Below, piece by piece: positions 23,524 through 35,905 of a DNA stretch of 64,000 nucleotides. How positions within the stretch are numbered: the first letter of the stretch is position 1; each line of letters begins with the position of its first letter. Source of the stretch: Lytechinus pictus (lineage: Eukaryota > Echinodermata > Echinoidea > Temnopleuroida > Toxopneustidae); NCBI RefSeq assembly GCF_037042905.1, contig NC_087247.1, positions 60,225,920 through 60,289,919 on the forward strand. Reading direction: 5' to 3'. The notes below the pieces were generated by a model that saw nothing but the letters and a program-made list of their open reading frames with translations, was not told the DNA's origin and ran no database searches. The position numbers were made by a program, and so were the translations under genes.

Positions 23524-25970
23524 ACAATATTTGTCATATCTATAAAGAGCATTATTTTCTATAGGTTCTGTTTCTAGGTACACAATTTTCTGTCTTGCAG
23601 GGTGTCTGTTTTTATCATCAGAATGGTGTGATCATATTTTGTGAGGGAAATGGAAAAAGGAGTCAACAGCCACCCAGGCTGCTATCAATACCAATCCTAA
23701 TTGACATAAAGCTTAGGGGGACAGCACACCTAGATTGACCTAATTGACATTAACCCCTAACCAATAACCAGATGATCTTTGTACCCTTTAGTAGGGGCAC
23801 TGTTCACATTATTATTCTTAGAATCAGTATAATGGTTTCACACTGAGTGCAGAAGACTATGGAAAGGGTGACCATCAAAAGGGTTAGAAATCATTTTTGT
23901 TTTTATAATCATGTTGGGGTGATAGTTGTTTTTATTTTTTTATTTTTTTGAAGGGCTAATTTTTCATACAAATGCAATTTAAAGAGAATATGCAAATATC
24001 AATCTGCATTTGTAGAATATAGATTTACATTTTTTGTTGTTTTGGGGGAAACTCTTGGGGCAACTCTTAGACTCAATGCAAGTCATTTGGGCAATGTAAA
24101 GGGGGCAATTATGGTCGTTTTGGGGATGAAATTGTTTGTTGTCCTCATGTATTTCCTATGCTGGACTATTATAATAACATCAAGATTCCATATTTAGATT
24201 GTTTGTCATACGATTTACAAGATTATAATACTAGCATTAAGAACAGACTACTTTCATACATAAAGTAAATTATCCCAATGTATACACTTCATAAATGGTT
24301 TTAAACGAGAATGAAAGTTTAAATTGCATGAAATTTTGAGTAAAACAGAAATCTTAGAATATACACATCATAAAAGAAGGTTTCAGGAGAAACAAATAAG
24401 TATATTTCTAATCCCATATTCCTAACTGCAAAATGCATGTGCAAGTGACGTTCAATATCATGAGAGGATTGCGGGTTGTCCTAAGACATACAAGATAGCA
24501 CAGCCCATGAGAGAAAACTAAAAATTTTAAAAAGAATTAATGGAATGATGAATCCAAAGCACATTGATGAATAATGATTAATTGGTAGATTGGTGAAATC
24601 AAATGAAAACTTTACGAGGTTTGTTATCACTTTATAAGAGAAATACTTTGATTAATAAATGGTGTTAAGTACCATGCAGTCAACCATGAGTGACGTCACA
24701 ATTAGGATGCATCAAGCGCAATAGTAAAATGAATGCAATGAATTATGCTAATGCTATGCTGTGATATGACCTCCATTTTGAATTGCCTTACATCTAAAAC
24801 ATACCCTTTTCCATCATTGATAATTGAATTCTTTTAATGATGTTCAATAATCAATGTGACCCAGAAAAAAAAACACCCAGGATCCTCAGCCATGTTCCAA
24901 TGTGGGCAAATGGCATATGACATTTTACTTACATAACCATAATCTTTATGTTCTCTTTAAATCAATACGAGAATAATATAATTACATGCATTTGAAAAAG
25001 GGCCGTTCACAATTGCTTGTGAGATCGTTGGCAATCATTTGGTCACAATATATGTTGCGCACAATCATAACGGCTGTAAGCAGTTGCACCATCAATTCTG
25101 CAAGGGGCTTATGTAAAATACTTTGAAATTTCAAAGTCATAATCATGTCAGGATTCAACCTTCCTTGTGTTCATAAGGATAGCACATGAGCATTACTTCA
25201 GTGTTCTTTGTAATATTTTTCTTTAACTAAATCTCCAAACGGGAGTCGATACAGAGATTCACATGGGAGTTTTGCACAAATAGTTTGTGACAGGTCTCAT
25301 TTTTACTATTTGTAAAAATGCAATAGGTGAATGATACACTTAGTATTTGATCTCAAATTGTAAAGAGATTTAGTAGATTAGTATTTTCTCTGATAACAGA
25401 TTTCCTTTTTTTTCTCAGATACACTGTTTTTCAATGTATCTCAAGCACAATTTTTTTTTTTTTCATGTTCGGTTGACACCATAACATAGCCTAAGTTCAT
25501 TGACCTGGAATTGCCTGTGATCTTTATTTTATTACCTGAATTAAAAGCAACTCCCATTGCTGCTGAGCTTTTGACAGACTTGAATATATGGGGCTAATGA
25601 GATTGATTGACTGATTTATTGATTTATTTAATTACGACATTAGTGGGACTGAACTCCATTTTATATTTGGTGGCAAAATAATCCAGTGAGAATGCTCGTT
25701 TTGCAAACGAATTCAGTCAGATTTATTTCAAATATTTTTCTTACTTGCTTAATAGTGGAATGAGAGAAATTTGACATAAATATAATACATATGGAAGTCA
25801 AAGATATACATTTCTTTATGCCAGGATGCTGGTATTTCATCTCGATACTGGACCAGCAAACAACACTATATCAAGTCCAAACAAAGCAAACAAGTAAACA
25901 ACCCCAAAATCACATTGATGTTAAGTCATTTTAAGACTAATATTACCTTTGGTATTTTTTAATGGATTAA
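23524..25970. other. No gene recognised
   Basis: Mostly AT-rich unique sequence. Near 25485-25530 a short stretch with 'taagttcattgacctgg' resembles a degraded family A satellite unit. Nothing else is supported. Confidence 0.35.
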
Positions 25971-26815
25971 TAGAATGCAAATTTATTCATACTCATGTAA
26001 GCTGGACAGAGGGATGGATATAGTACAAGTCGTTAAAGGTCACAAAATCTATCGAAAGGTAACTAAACAAAAAGAAGAAATGTCCACATTTTATTTCAAG
26101 AAGTTTAATAGATCACTCAAATCATCACCCCGAAACTGCATGACCTATCAGTCAAGGTGATTTCCAAGTTAAAAAACGGTATTATTTTTTATATATTTTT
26201 TATCAATCCCCATCACCTTGTTTTCCTATGGCTATGACCCATTTCCAACATGTTTGTCTCTTTCAGAAAATTCAATTTGTTCACTGTTATTAAAACTGGT
26301 GTAAGATTTCCCCTACAGGGAATCACTAAATCCTCCTTTAGCATTCATGTCAACAAATGTCAGCAACCCAGATTCTTTGATTTCAGAGGTTATGAAACTC
26401 CTTGGGGATACTGACCCACTGCCTTTACCCTGGTCTTCAAATATCAATGTCAATGCAGCCTCCATCTATTACCAGTTCTTCACAATCCAGACGCTTATCT
26501 GCAGATGCTGTATTTTGGCTTGTAAGGTCTCTATGTTGGGGTCGCAAATTGTAGATTAAATCCACTTTCAACATCTTAAACAATGAATTCCCACATGAGA
26601 AAGTTTTTTTTTTCATCTTCCTAAATGGAATGATGACTTCTGTAGCATTTTTCTTTGAAATACAAGCCCAGACAAAGAGATAACTCTAACAGTTGAGTCT
26701 TATGTAGAAACCAGATGATCTTGAATCACTTTCCAAGAGCTCTCATCTGTCAAGTCCAGGTGACTTCACTCACTTTTCAATAGTTTATAACGCTTCTAAA
26801 GACAGTATGTTCATT

Positions 26816-28049
26816 TCATCCTGTGTCAGTCGTTAAATCAGTTACATGTATCAAGTTTTGATCTTCATCTGTCTCTTGTGTAACTTCAAGCTCAACACTA
26901 TCCACCTGCAATACAAAAGGGATAAATTACAACTTGGGTCTACATAAAATGACAATAATCAACTTCACCAAAATAAATCAAACCATTTCCATATTGATTT
27001 TAAATGAAACAGAAACGTATTCGCTGGTCAAAGATTTTAACTTTCAATAAATCATAAACAATCAGTGAAATATAAAGCTTCTTGATCCCTGTAGGGGGGG
27101 GGCAATCAAACATAATATTTTTTGATGTGCTGTGCATCATAGAACCTCACTATGGGGATTGACAGAATCAGGGTCTAGGCAACTATGATCTATCTGGCAG
27201 ATTGAAAAACAGGATCTTCGGAACTATATAGACAGAGAGAAAGCATGGAGTCATGAAAACTGAAATCGAGGTCTGAAAAAAAAGGGGTCGTCAAAGCGGC
27301 AAGTCCAAGTACCACACTGTACAAGAGTCCCCCCCCCCTTCCTTTATTGTCCAAAGCATGCACCTAACCTTGGTGTAAATATATCTTAACAACAGGGCAA
27401 TTCAAAGTGAGGTCAAATTAATTTCAAGATATTAATGTCAAGGTAAATGCACACTACTTTTGCCTTAATTTTTTTTTCTAATTCAAATAATACAAAATAA
27501 AACACTTGAAACCACCAACAAGAAATATTATAGGCTGTTAAATCAGACCCACCCCCTTCAATAATTCATCTTTCACCATTCTCTTTTAAGGCTAGGCCTT
27601 ATAGTTTATTACTTATTCTGTTCATATATCTTTAAAACAAAATTTAGTCTTTGAAATCCTGTCTCATTGTGTCACATTGTCAGTTATCAACTGCCCCCAA
27701 ATTAATATCCTTAAGCTCATCCCAATATCTGTAAATTCATAAATTCATTCAAGTGGTAGCATAATATTCTGCAGAATTCATGGTCCTTGCAAGTACTTAG
27801 AGCAATTTTCTTCAGAAATTCTTGACTAAAATCTTATTTATCAGTGCATACCTGATTGACTATCTCCTCACTTGTAACAATACATATATTTTCTCCATCT
27901 AATTCACTTCCTGGATCCAGTGTTATTGACATAGGTACAGTAGTCGAAGGCGATGCTGGAGAGGCAGTGTTCAAATTAACTGGACTAATGTCTGTCTTGT
28001 TTCCCCCGGTTACAATGGTAATCACCTTGTTTGTGCCAGGATTTACAAC
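26816..28049 (-). CDS. Last two coding exons of an unidentified host gene (partial)
   Basis: Minus strand. Exon A is 28049-27852: acceptor catattttcag, 198 bp, phase 0, starting VVNPGTNKVITIVTGGNK, rich in Ser/Thr/Pro in the middle (NTASPASPSTTVPMS), ending CIVTSEEIVNQ, donor CAG|gtatgc. The intron is 27851-26906. Exon B is 26905-26816: acceptor ttttgtattgcag, VDSVELEVTQETDEDQN, ending TDLTTDTG and a TGA stop. Both exons keep one frame across the junction. The acidic, Ser/Thr-rich, domain-free tail looks like the C-terminus of a nuclear or transcription-related protein, but that is a guess. Upstream exons were not found; sequence below 26815, with AATAAA on the minus strand near 26090, would be 3' UTR. 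Confidence 0.6.
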
Positions 28050-28402
28050 CTGAAAATATGAGAAAGTTGGATAATCAGATTAAATTAGCTAGAAATCTAA
28101 GAAATCATGCGATGTCAATAAATATAGGACCATCAGGCTATTACAAATACAGTATTGTCAGGTTCAAGCCAGCACAACTATTAAATACCGTCAACTTCAC
28201 TTAGTAGTTTACATTGTAGCAAACTGGATATTAAGCAAGAAATCCCATACTAAAAGTACAAAAGATATAAAAAAAAACGATAACATAAAAAATATATTCA
28301 AACTCTTGACTATTTTAACAAAACATGCCAAAGGATGCATAATTCATTAAATTTCTATAAAAGTGACAGCAAGCTGACTGCCACAAAATGCATGTGGTTA
28401 TA

Positions 28403-29388
28403 CAGTGCATATCAAAAAAAAGTTTACACTTAGAAAAAATCCTGTAAAATTATACATTTGTAAAATCCTGAAGATTTTTCCACATTTTAACAATGGTACA
28501 TATCCAATTAAGCAAATGACGATATAACTGTCCAAAAATATTTCCGCTTGAATGAGCACCACTTACCTTTGAAAAGTTAGTGAAAAATGATTTGCGCAGA
28601 ACTTTGAAATAGCTATGCGAATATAAGTAGACTTTAATCATGAAGAACACGTGTAATTTAGCTAGTAAAATTGATTTGAAGATATCTTTGACCTTTTTTA
28701 ACTTGTTTCCTTGCCCAAAACACTTCGAAGAGTGCATTGCGCCCCACCCCACTCTCCCAAACACCGAGGCCATCGTGACGATATTTGCTTTACACTGAGC
28801 TGTGATTTACATGAAATGGCTTAGGCTTGATTTTCAATTTGTTAATCATTGTCAAGCTCGGGAAAAGTGTGGAGAAACAAGTAATAAATGAAAAATGAAA
28901 TGTAAACCCACTTTAAATGATAAAAAGTTAGTGAAAAAATGCTGGAGATGTCTGATATAAACTTTTGTTCAGATTCAGTTATGTCCTCAGAGCCAGCAGG
29001 CACAAAAAGGGTAAAGGTTGTGCTTACTAAGTGTTGAAATTTAAATTTGGGTGGCAAAATTGTTACAAAATGCTTGAATGTATCCGTTTTATTTCAATTG
29101 ACTAAAAGTGCAAGGGAAATGTATGAAAAATGTTTCGCAGGGTAAGCTTGATTTCGCCCTTACCCCTTGACACAGCGTGAAAATTAGCATTTCTGCGCAA
29201 ACAGATATCTGCGAGCTTTACAAAGATGGACAGTGCTCACCCAAGTGTAACATTCTGTCAAAACTTTTACTTTCATTGGATAGATGAGACCCAAACCCAA
29301 GAATATATGTGAAAAAATTACCCACATGTTGTATATTTTTTAATTCCCAGGGCTTTTCAAAGTGTAAACTTTTTTTTGATACGCACTG
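28403..29388. mobile_element. Tc1/mariner-type element, non-autonomous
   Basis: The left end CAGTGCATATCAAAAAAAAG and right end CTTTTTTTTGATACGCACTG are inverse, the match continuing through TTTACACTT. TA dinucleotides flank it (28401-28402, 29389-29390), as expected for Tc1/mariner. The interior frame 28773-28450 on the minus strand (107 codons) has no DDE/D transposase motif, so I regard the copy as non-autonomous. It lies upstream of (in the minus sense) the gene with exons at 26816-28049, possibly in one of its introns. Confidence 0.85.
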
Positions 29389-29390
29389 TA

Positions 29391-30394
29391 GTACTATTAA
29401 AGAGATACATAATGCATATTGAGAGAAGACAGGGCACTCAATTTCTTTTTTGGGGGGAGGGGAGGGGCAAGGATGTTGTATCTACTATAAACAGCAAACT
29501 TATTGCATTGTGATGCTTTCATAAATTCTTTTTCATTGAAGATTTCTGAACAGGTAGACCTATGTCATACCAGGCTATAGATATATCACAATGCCCTTGT
29601 TACAAAAGTACTGTCCTACCTTAATCCAAAAGGGCTTAATAGTCATTTGTCCATCATGTTCTTAATTTCAAGCTGATTGTATAAGCAGACTTCTCCAGGT
29701 CTTGAAACTATTTAAGGTTTGGCAACAAATCAAGGTTGGCCCGATTTCAATGTCAAATGAAAAATTGTTGCATTTGCGATAGATCTCGAACTTTGGAAAG
29801 AAAAAGAGACAAATGGTGATGCTCATTTGCCCCTCCCCACCCCCCCCCCATTTTTACGTCACTATTACAGCTGAAAGGACTAGATCACTCTAGAATCAAT
29901 ATTTTCTAAGATGTTAGGTTTGCAACAAGGCCATGAAAGTAATTTTAAACAAGCTGTTCTCCGAGAAAGAAGGGTATAATTTGGGGTCCACGAAATCCAC
30001 ATCCTGTTTATGTAGACAGCAGTGTTGTTAATTTCCATTTTCCTTTGCATACATGTTTACTGAGTATAGAATGTTGCTAACACACATATAACGTTCAATA
30101 GAGTTATTGATTCATCCAAATACATTCAGAATTGACATTAGATTCTGCAAGAATACACATCATATCTTAAAATTAACCCGCTGAATTTAGATGCTTTGCA
30201 CAGATGTGTGACATGGTTCAGTCTTGACACAGCAATTTAGATTGTATTTTTTAACGCATGAACACATTTTTTTTTCTTTTTTCTTAAAGAAAGTGTTGAT
30301 GCAAAATAAAATTTGGTAGCACATTTTGCAAATTTTGAGAGTGTCAGAAATGTCTACGACTGCTCTGTTGTTTTGCAATTAATCTGAAACAAAC
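29391..30394. other. No gene recognised
   Basis: AT-rich with G runs at 29450 and C runs at 29845. Two weak minus-strand exon-like readings (near 29625 and 30000) were examined and not called. It may be intron of the minus-strand gene at 26816-28049. Confidence 0.3.
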
Positions 30395-30908
30395 TCTTGC
30401 CCCCGGGGGGGGGGGGGGGGCACTCAGTATATAATGCATAGTGGGTATGTGCTGCGGAGAGGACCCCCATTTTTAAACTCAAATTTCCGTTCCAAGGCAT
30501 AGCATTTTTGTCTTATTGAGAAAGAGAACAAAGAAAGCCGCTCCAAAGCATAGCATTTTCTTCTTATCGAGAAAAAAGAAGAAAGAAATCCGCTCCAGAG
30601 CTTCGCATATATTTTGTTACGCCGTTCTGGTCGCATTGATCTGCTACAAGGAGCTGCAATTTTGGTGAAAAGCAGCCGCAGAGCTCTGTCCGACCATCAC
30701 CATCACCTCTGCGAGAGCGCACCCGGCGAAGGCCGCGCTAGCTGCATCACGCACACATGCCCGTTCCATAGGGATGCATACGCACTCACACGCTGGCGAC
30801 CGTTCCAAGGACCCCCGTTTTCACAAACGTTTGTTATTTGTAGTATCTTTTTAATTTTTTTTTCTTTTCTTTTATTGAACTTTGTATGTTTTATGTGTTA
30901 CTTTCATA

Positions 30909-31937
30909 ATGTCAGCTACTCAGTTTTGTCATGTATGTAAAAAGCAAATTTCTAGAATCACGAAGGAAAACACAGGGTGTAATTGTAAAGATCCAGTTTA
31001 TGAATCTATGAGGGCAATACAGCATAATTTTGTATTTGACACTCAATGCATTCTTCCACAGGACTTTGATGATAATATTATGTGTAGTATAAATAATTGT
31101 GGCAGTTCCATTTCTATAATTCATTTCAATTGTAGAAGTCTGAAGAAAAACTTTGATAATTTTATATGCACTCTTTCATCCTTTTCTCATCATTTTTCGA
31201 TTATAGCTTTACCGGAAACTTGGCTTAGTGGTGAAGAATCTTTAAATATAGATGGTTACACTTTTGTTGGCCAAGGTAGGATTGGTAAACGTGGTGGTGG
31301 TATTGGTTTCTTTATAACAGATGTAATCAAATTTCGAAGACGAAAAGACTTGGATATCTTTAGTGAAGTTGTAGAAATGTTATTTATTGAATTATACGGT
31401 GATCATGACAAAGCCATTCTTGCCATTGTATATAGACCTCCAAATCAATCTGAAACTGCATTTTTAGATACATTAGAGGTACCACTCCTTAAGATTTCAG
31501 ATGAAAATAAAGAGTGTCTTTTGATTGGTGACTTTAATATTGATTTATTACACAATACAATTTCTACACATGTTGATAATTTTTCTGATCTGCTTATGAC
31601 ATATTCTTTTACACCTTTTATACCAACCAGGTTCTCTAAGACCTCAGCAACTCTTATTGATAATATATTTTCAAACAGACCTGATAATTTTGTTAAGGCT
31701 GGTATTTTGCTATGTGATGTCGGTGATCATCTTCCAATTTTTTCATGTATTAAGGGTTCAAAAGATTTTTATAAACCAAATGTTATTACTAAACATATCA
31801 TTAATGATAGAAATATTGCTGAATTTTGTAACATGTTAGCTGAAGTTGATTGGAATGTACATTTACATGATTCACAAGTTGATAAACGATTTGAAAGTTT
31901 TATGCATGTATTGAATGACATATATAGTAGATATTAA
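30909..31937 (+). pseudogene. LINE ORF2, endonuclease part
   Basis: Open from 30882; the ATG at 30909 (MSATQFCHVC) is the better start. A Cys-rich head (CHVC…CNC) is followed by an APE-type endonuclease: ISIIHFNCRSLKKNF, the catalytic-Glu segment IIALPETWLSG, a Tyr/Gly loop GKRGGGIGFFI, IYRPPNQSE, LLIGDFNIDLL (Asp/Asn pair) and the final GDHLPIFSCI (Asp-His). The main catalytic residues appear intact. The frame ends at 31937 where a frameshift, probably with a small deletion, separates it from the RT frame that opens at 31915. Confidence 0.85.
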
Positions 31938-33681
31938 TAGGAAGAGAAATCGCATTTCTAAACCCTGGTTTACTCCTGATCTAAAAAAGCTTTGTAAAAA
32001 GAAAAATTTGTTGTACCGTAAATATATCAAGAATCCCAGCAGTTACCGGAAATCTGTTTATATAACACTCAGAAATGAAGTAACTTGTGCTATACGTAAA
32101 TGTAAAAAGGAATATTACTATAATAAATTTGATCATGTTCGTTCCAACAAGAAAGCAACTTGGAAAATCATTAATGAATTATTGTCCTCTGCCCGGGGTA
32201 ATGTTCAATGTGATTATATTGAGAAAAATGGTGTGCGTATTGATAAAGCTGAGGATATAGTTAATACATTTAATGAATATTTTTGTACAGTTGCTTCAGA
32301 TATTGTAAGCACTTTACCTAATACACATACTGACTTTTCACATTTTTTATCAAGTGAACGTAATATCCAATCTTTGTACATAAATCCTATACAGCCTCAT
32401 GAGATTATGGAAGTTGTGAAAAACCTTGATAATAACAAGAGTCCTGGTTATGATAATATTAATATTTGTGTAATAAAAGTAGCAATTGTTTTATTAGCCC
32501 AACCATTAAGTGAAATATTTAATTTCTCCATTCAATCAGGTATATTCCCCTCTAGTATGAAAATAGCTAGAGTTGTCCCCGTGTTCAAAAAAGGAAATAA
32601 GGATTTGTTGACTAATTACAGACCGATTTCAGTTTTATCAGTATTTTCTAAAATCTTTGAAAAACTCATGTATAATCGTTTAGTTACTTTTTTACTTAAA
32701 CATAATATTCTTTATTCAAAACAATTCGGATTCAGAGAAGGTTATTCTTCGTATATGGCTTTGCTTGAACTTAAAAATAAAAATTGTGTCATTGGTATTT
32801 TCTTAGATTTATCCAAAGCCTTTGACTGTGTTGATCACCAAAGCCTTATTAAAAAAATGGAACATTATGGTATTCGAGGTACAGTTTTAGATTGGTTTTC
32901 AAGTTATTTGTTTAATCGCTTACAGTATGTTTATATGAACAATACATCTTCAACTATGCGAAATATTAATATAGGTGTCCCCCAGGGGTCTGTCCTGGGG
33001 CCTTTACTTTTTCTTTTGTATATCAACGACATCCAATTTGTAAGTAAAATGTTTCATGCTATTATTTATGCCAATGATACCAATCTTTTTTTGTGTGGGG
33101 AAAAAGGTGATTTTTTGTGTAACACAGCAAATTCCGAATTAGTAAAGTTTTCTGAGTGGTTTGCATCTAACAAGTTAAAAATCAACGTCACTAAGACATG
33201 TTGTATGCTCTTTAAACCAAAGAATAAACAAATCAATTTTTCTGATATCGAATTATTTATTGACAATTGTCGTATTCCATTAGTACATTCCACCCATTTC
33301 TTGGGAGTCGTTATTGATGATAAATTAACTTGGAAAAATCATATTAGTTACATATCTAACAAAATATCAAGGGTTATTGGTGCAATAAGTAGATTGAAGA
33401 AGGTCTTACCTCATAACATTATATTGTCCATTTATCAATCTTTAATAGGATCTCATTTGATATATTGTAATATTGTGTGGGGAGGATGTTCCTCAACACA
33501 TCTTAATAGACTCTTTTTGTTGCAGAAACGGGTAATACGCGTCATCACAGACTCAGCTCCCTTTTCACATACCAATCCTTTATTTTTCAAATTTAGACAA
33601 CTGAAAATTCAGGATATTCATAAATTACAAGTTGCAGTCTTTATGTTTTCTTATTTACACAATATACTACCTAAATTTTAA
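31915..33681 (+). pseudogene. LINE ORF2, reverse transcriptase part, catalytic motif damaged
   Basis: In a different frame from the endonuclease. It shows RNRISKPWFTPDLKKL, NNKSPGYDNINI, VVPVFKKGNKDLLTNYRPIS, GIFLDLSKAFDCVDHQ (motif A Asp present), GVPQGSVLGPLLFLLYIND, then IIYANDTNLFL where the usual YADD reads YAND, so one catalytic Asp is Asn. The segment between GYSSYMALLEL and VIGIFLD is shorter than usual, suggesting an in-frame deletion. A stop at 33679 is followed by two more frames carrying the C-terminus (SNHIRVPKLKYEFSRS, then LDPDMKSCPTLSR) up to 33857. The element is dead. Confidence 0.85.
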
Positions 33682-33989
33682 ATGATTGTTTTCAAGAGAA
33701 TAATTTAACTGTTCCTTACACAACCAGGCAGTCAAATCACATCCGTGTCCCTAAATTAAAATATGAGTTTTCTCGGTCCACAATCATTTTCATTGGTCCA
33801 AAGCTATGGAACTGCATTTAGATCCTGATATGAAGAGTTGCCCTACATTGTCTAGGTCAGCCATTCTCAATTAATTTTGTTGAAGCGCCAAATTTCTTGT
33901 TGAGAATCTGGACTGCTCCACTATCCAACACGCGAAGAGCGAAATATTGTGGTATGGGGGCGGAATGCAGGACCACCTGAAGAGCTTAA

Positions 33990-34563
33990 AGGTCAAGAAT
34001 TCCAGAAAAATGGTGATTTGAATAAATAGAGAAAAATCAAACTAGCAAAACGCTGAAAATTTCATAAAAATCGGATGTAAAATAAGAAAGTTATAACATT
34101 TTAAAGTTTTGCTTATTTTTTCACAAAACAGTGATATGCACAACTCAAATGAGACATTCGATGATGTCCCTCACTCACTATTTCTTTTGTTTTTTATTGT
34201 TTGAATTATACAATATTTCATTTTTTATAGATTTGACAATAAGGACCGACTTGACTGAATCATAATATGAAACAATGCTCATTCCACATGTTCAGGGAGG
34301 AATTAATCGTTGTCTCGCTTGACAATGAGGAGAAAATTCATATTATAAAAAACAAAAGAAATAGTGAGTGGATGACGTCATCAGTCTCCTCATTTGCATA
34401 CCCACCAGGATGTGCATATAACTGTTTTCTGAAATTAAGCAAAACTTTAAAATGTCATAACTTTCTTGTTTTACATCCGATTTTGATGAAATTTTCAGTG
34501 TTATGCTTGTTGGATTTTTCTTTTTTTATTCACATCAATTTTTTGTTGGGGTGGACGTGTCCT
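33990..34563. mobile_element. TTAA-flanked MITE, same family as 8370-8916, copy 2
   Basis: TTAA at 33986-33989 and 34564-34567; ends aggtcaag and gtggacgtgtcct. The interior matches copies 1 and 3. The 147-codon plus-strand frame from 34267 is also open in the copy at 38018-39677 (there on the minus strand). This reflects shared ancestry; I see no protein domain. Confidence 0.85.
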
Positions 34564-34567
34564 TTAA

Positions 34568-35523
34568 GTAAACAAGTGGAATGCCTCTGGCCGTCTCACC
34601 TGCATCACGCGATTCAATATAGCAGCAGTGCTGATTTTGAAAACTACTATAACTCGCACAAGATGTTCAGTGATACTTGGTTACTCTTATTTCCACGTTT
34701 TATGAACTAGACCAATACACTTATAGAGATATGATGGCAATTCAACAAATACCCCCAACGTGGCCAAAGTTCTTTGACCTTACATGACCTTTGACCTTGA
34801 TCATGTGACCTGAAACTCGCACAGGATGTTCAGTGATACTTGATTACTATTATGTCCAAGTTTTATGAACTAGACCAACACACTTTCAAATTTATGGCTG
34901 TAATTCAACAAATACCCCAATTTGGCCAAAGTTCATTGACCCTAAATGACCTTTGACCTTGATCATGTGACCTGAAACTTGCACAGGATGTTTAGTAATA
35001 CTTGATTACTATTATGTCCAAGTTTCATGAATCAGATCCATAAACTTTCAAAGTTATGATGGTAATTCAACAGATACCCCCAATTATCCAAAGTTCATTG
35101 ACCCTAAATGACCTTTGACCTTGGTCATGTGACGTGAAACTCATGCAGGATGTTCAGTGATACTTGATTAACCTTATGTATAAGTTTCATGAACTAGGTC
35201 CATATATTTTCTAAGTTATGATGACATTTCAAAAACTTAACCTTAGGTTAAGATTTTGATGTTGATTCCCCCAACATGGTCTAAGTTCATTGACCCTAAA
35301 TGACCTTTGACCTTGGTCATGTGACATGAAACTCAGGCAGGATGTTCAGTAATACTTGATTAACCTTATGGCCAAGTTTCATGAACTAGGTCCATATACT
35401 TTCTAAGTTATGCTGTCATTTCAAAAACTTAACCTCAGGTTAAGATTTGGTGTTGACGCCGCCGCCGCCGCCGTCGGAAAAGCGGCGCCTATAGTCTCAC
35501 TCTGCTATGCAGGTGAGACAAAA
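34568..35523 (+). mobile_element. Pearl/HINE-like element, family A, copy A2
   Basis: Complete copy: left end aacaagtggaatgcctc, subterminal GTCTCACCTGCAT, about five ~160 bp satellite units, GCCGCC spacer, 3' hairpin and atgcaggtgagacaaaa. It begins directly behind the TTAA of the neighbouring MITE. It is almost identical over its whole length to copy A4 at 58192-59156, so it is young. Confidence 0.8.
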
Positions 35524-35695
35524 AGCCTTTCAAATGGCCGAGTGCGGTTCTCAATCAACAGAAGATATAAAAATACCAACTACACAATTTATTTTTAAAA
35601 AATTATAAGTGACTTGCTCAAATTAGTGTTAATTATTATGTATCTGTATTAAATTTTATTCTTGATGAGGGTCGTGTTTGAAAAGCAAACCGGGT

Positions 35696-35905
35696 ATGTT
35701 GATTAGTGGTAGAGCGTCAGCCTCATGAACGGGAGGACGTGGGTTCGATCCCCAACAGAGTCATACAAAAAAATATAGGAATGGAACCTTCTGCCTTCTT
35801 GCTTGGCGCTCAGCAATTAGATTGGAGAAGGGTAGTAATAACATACATGGAAATGCAGGGCCCACTGCAGTTCCCTAACCGAAATGGCTACCCTGAGTAA
35901 ATAAA
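35696..35905 (+). mobile_element. tRNA-derived SINE
   Basis: Box A-like TTAGTGGTAGAGCG and box B GGTTCGATCCC lie in a tRNA-like head (35699-35765). A body follows with 'ccttctgccttcttgcttgg' and 'ggctaccctgagtaaataaa'. The head lacks a pairing acceptor stem. The body is a SINE tail I have seen in echinoderms. Inserted within the LINE/hAT nest. Confidence 0.75.

Noticed and set aside
23227..23583. Overlapping 116- and 62-codon ORFs
   Set aside because: They lie within the inverted-repeat element 22927-23515 and run into its poly-C/poly-G end.
29600..29640. Minus-strand first exon (MTIKPFWIK followed by a gtagga donor) for the gene at 26816-28049
   Set aside because: In phase by chance as easily as by design; an upstream ATG in another frame precedes it and the peptide is only nine residues.
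29930..30030. Minus-strand exon (QDVDFVDPKLYPSFSE…) after an acceptor-like aaacag
   Set aside because: All three minus frames are open for most of the stretch, so coding cannot be inferred.
30614..30940. 108-codon ORF with a His-rich segment
   Set aside because: It spans the border between the poly-G-ended element and the LINE (TSD at 30836-30843), so it cannot be an ancestral gene.
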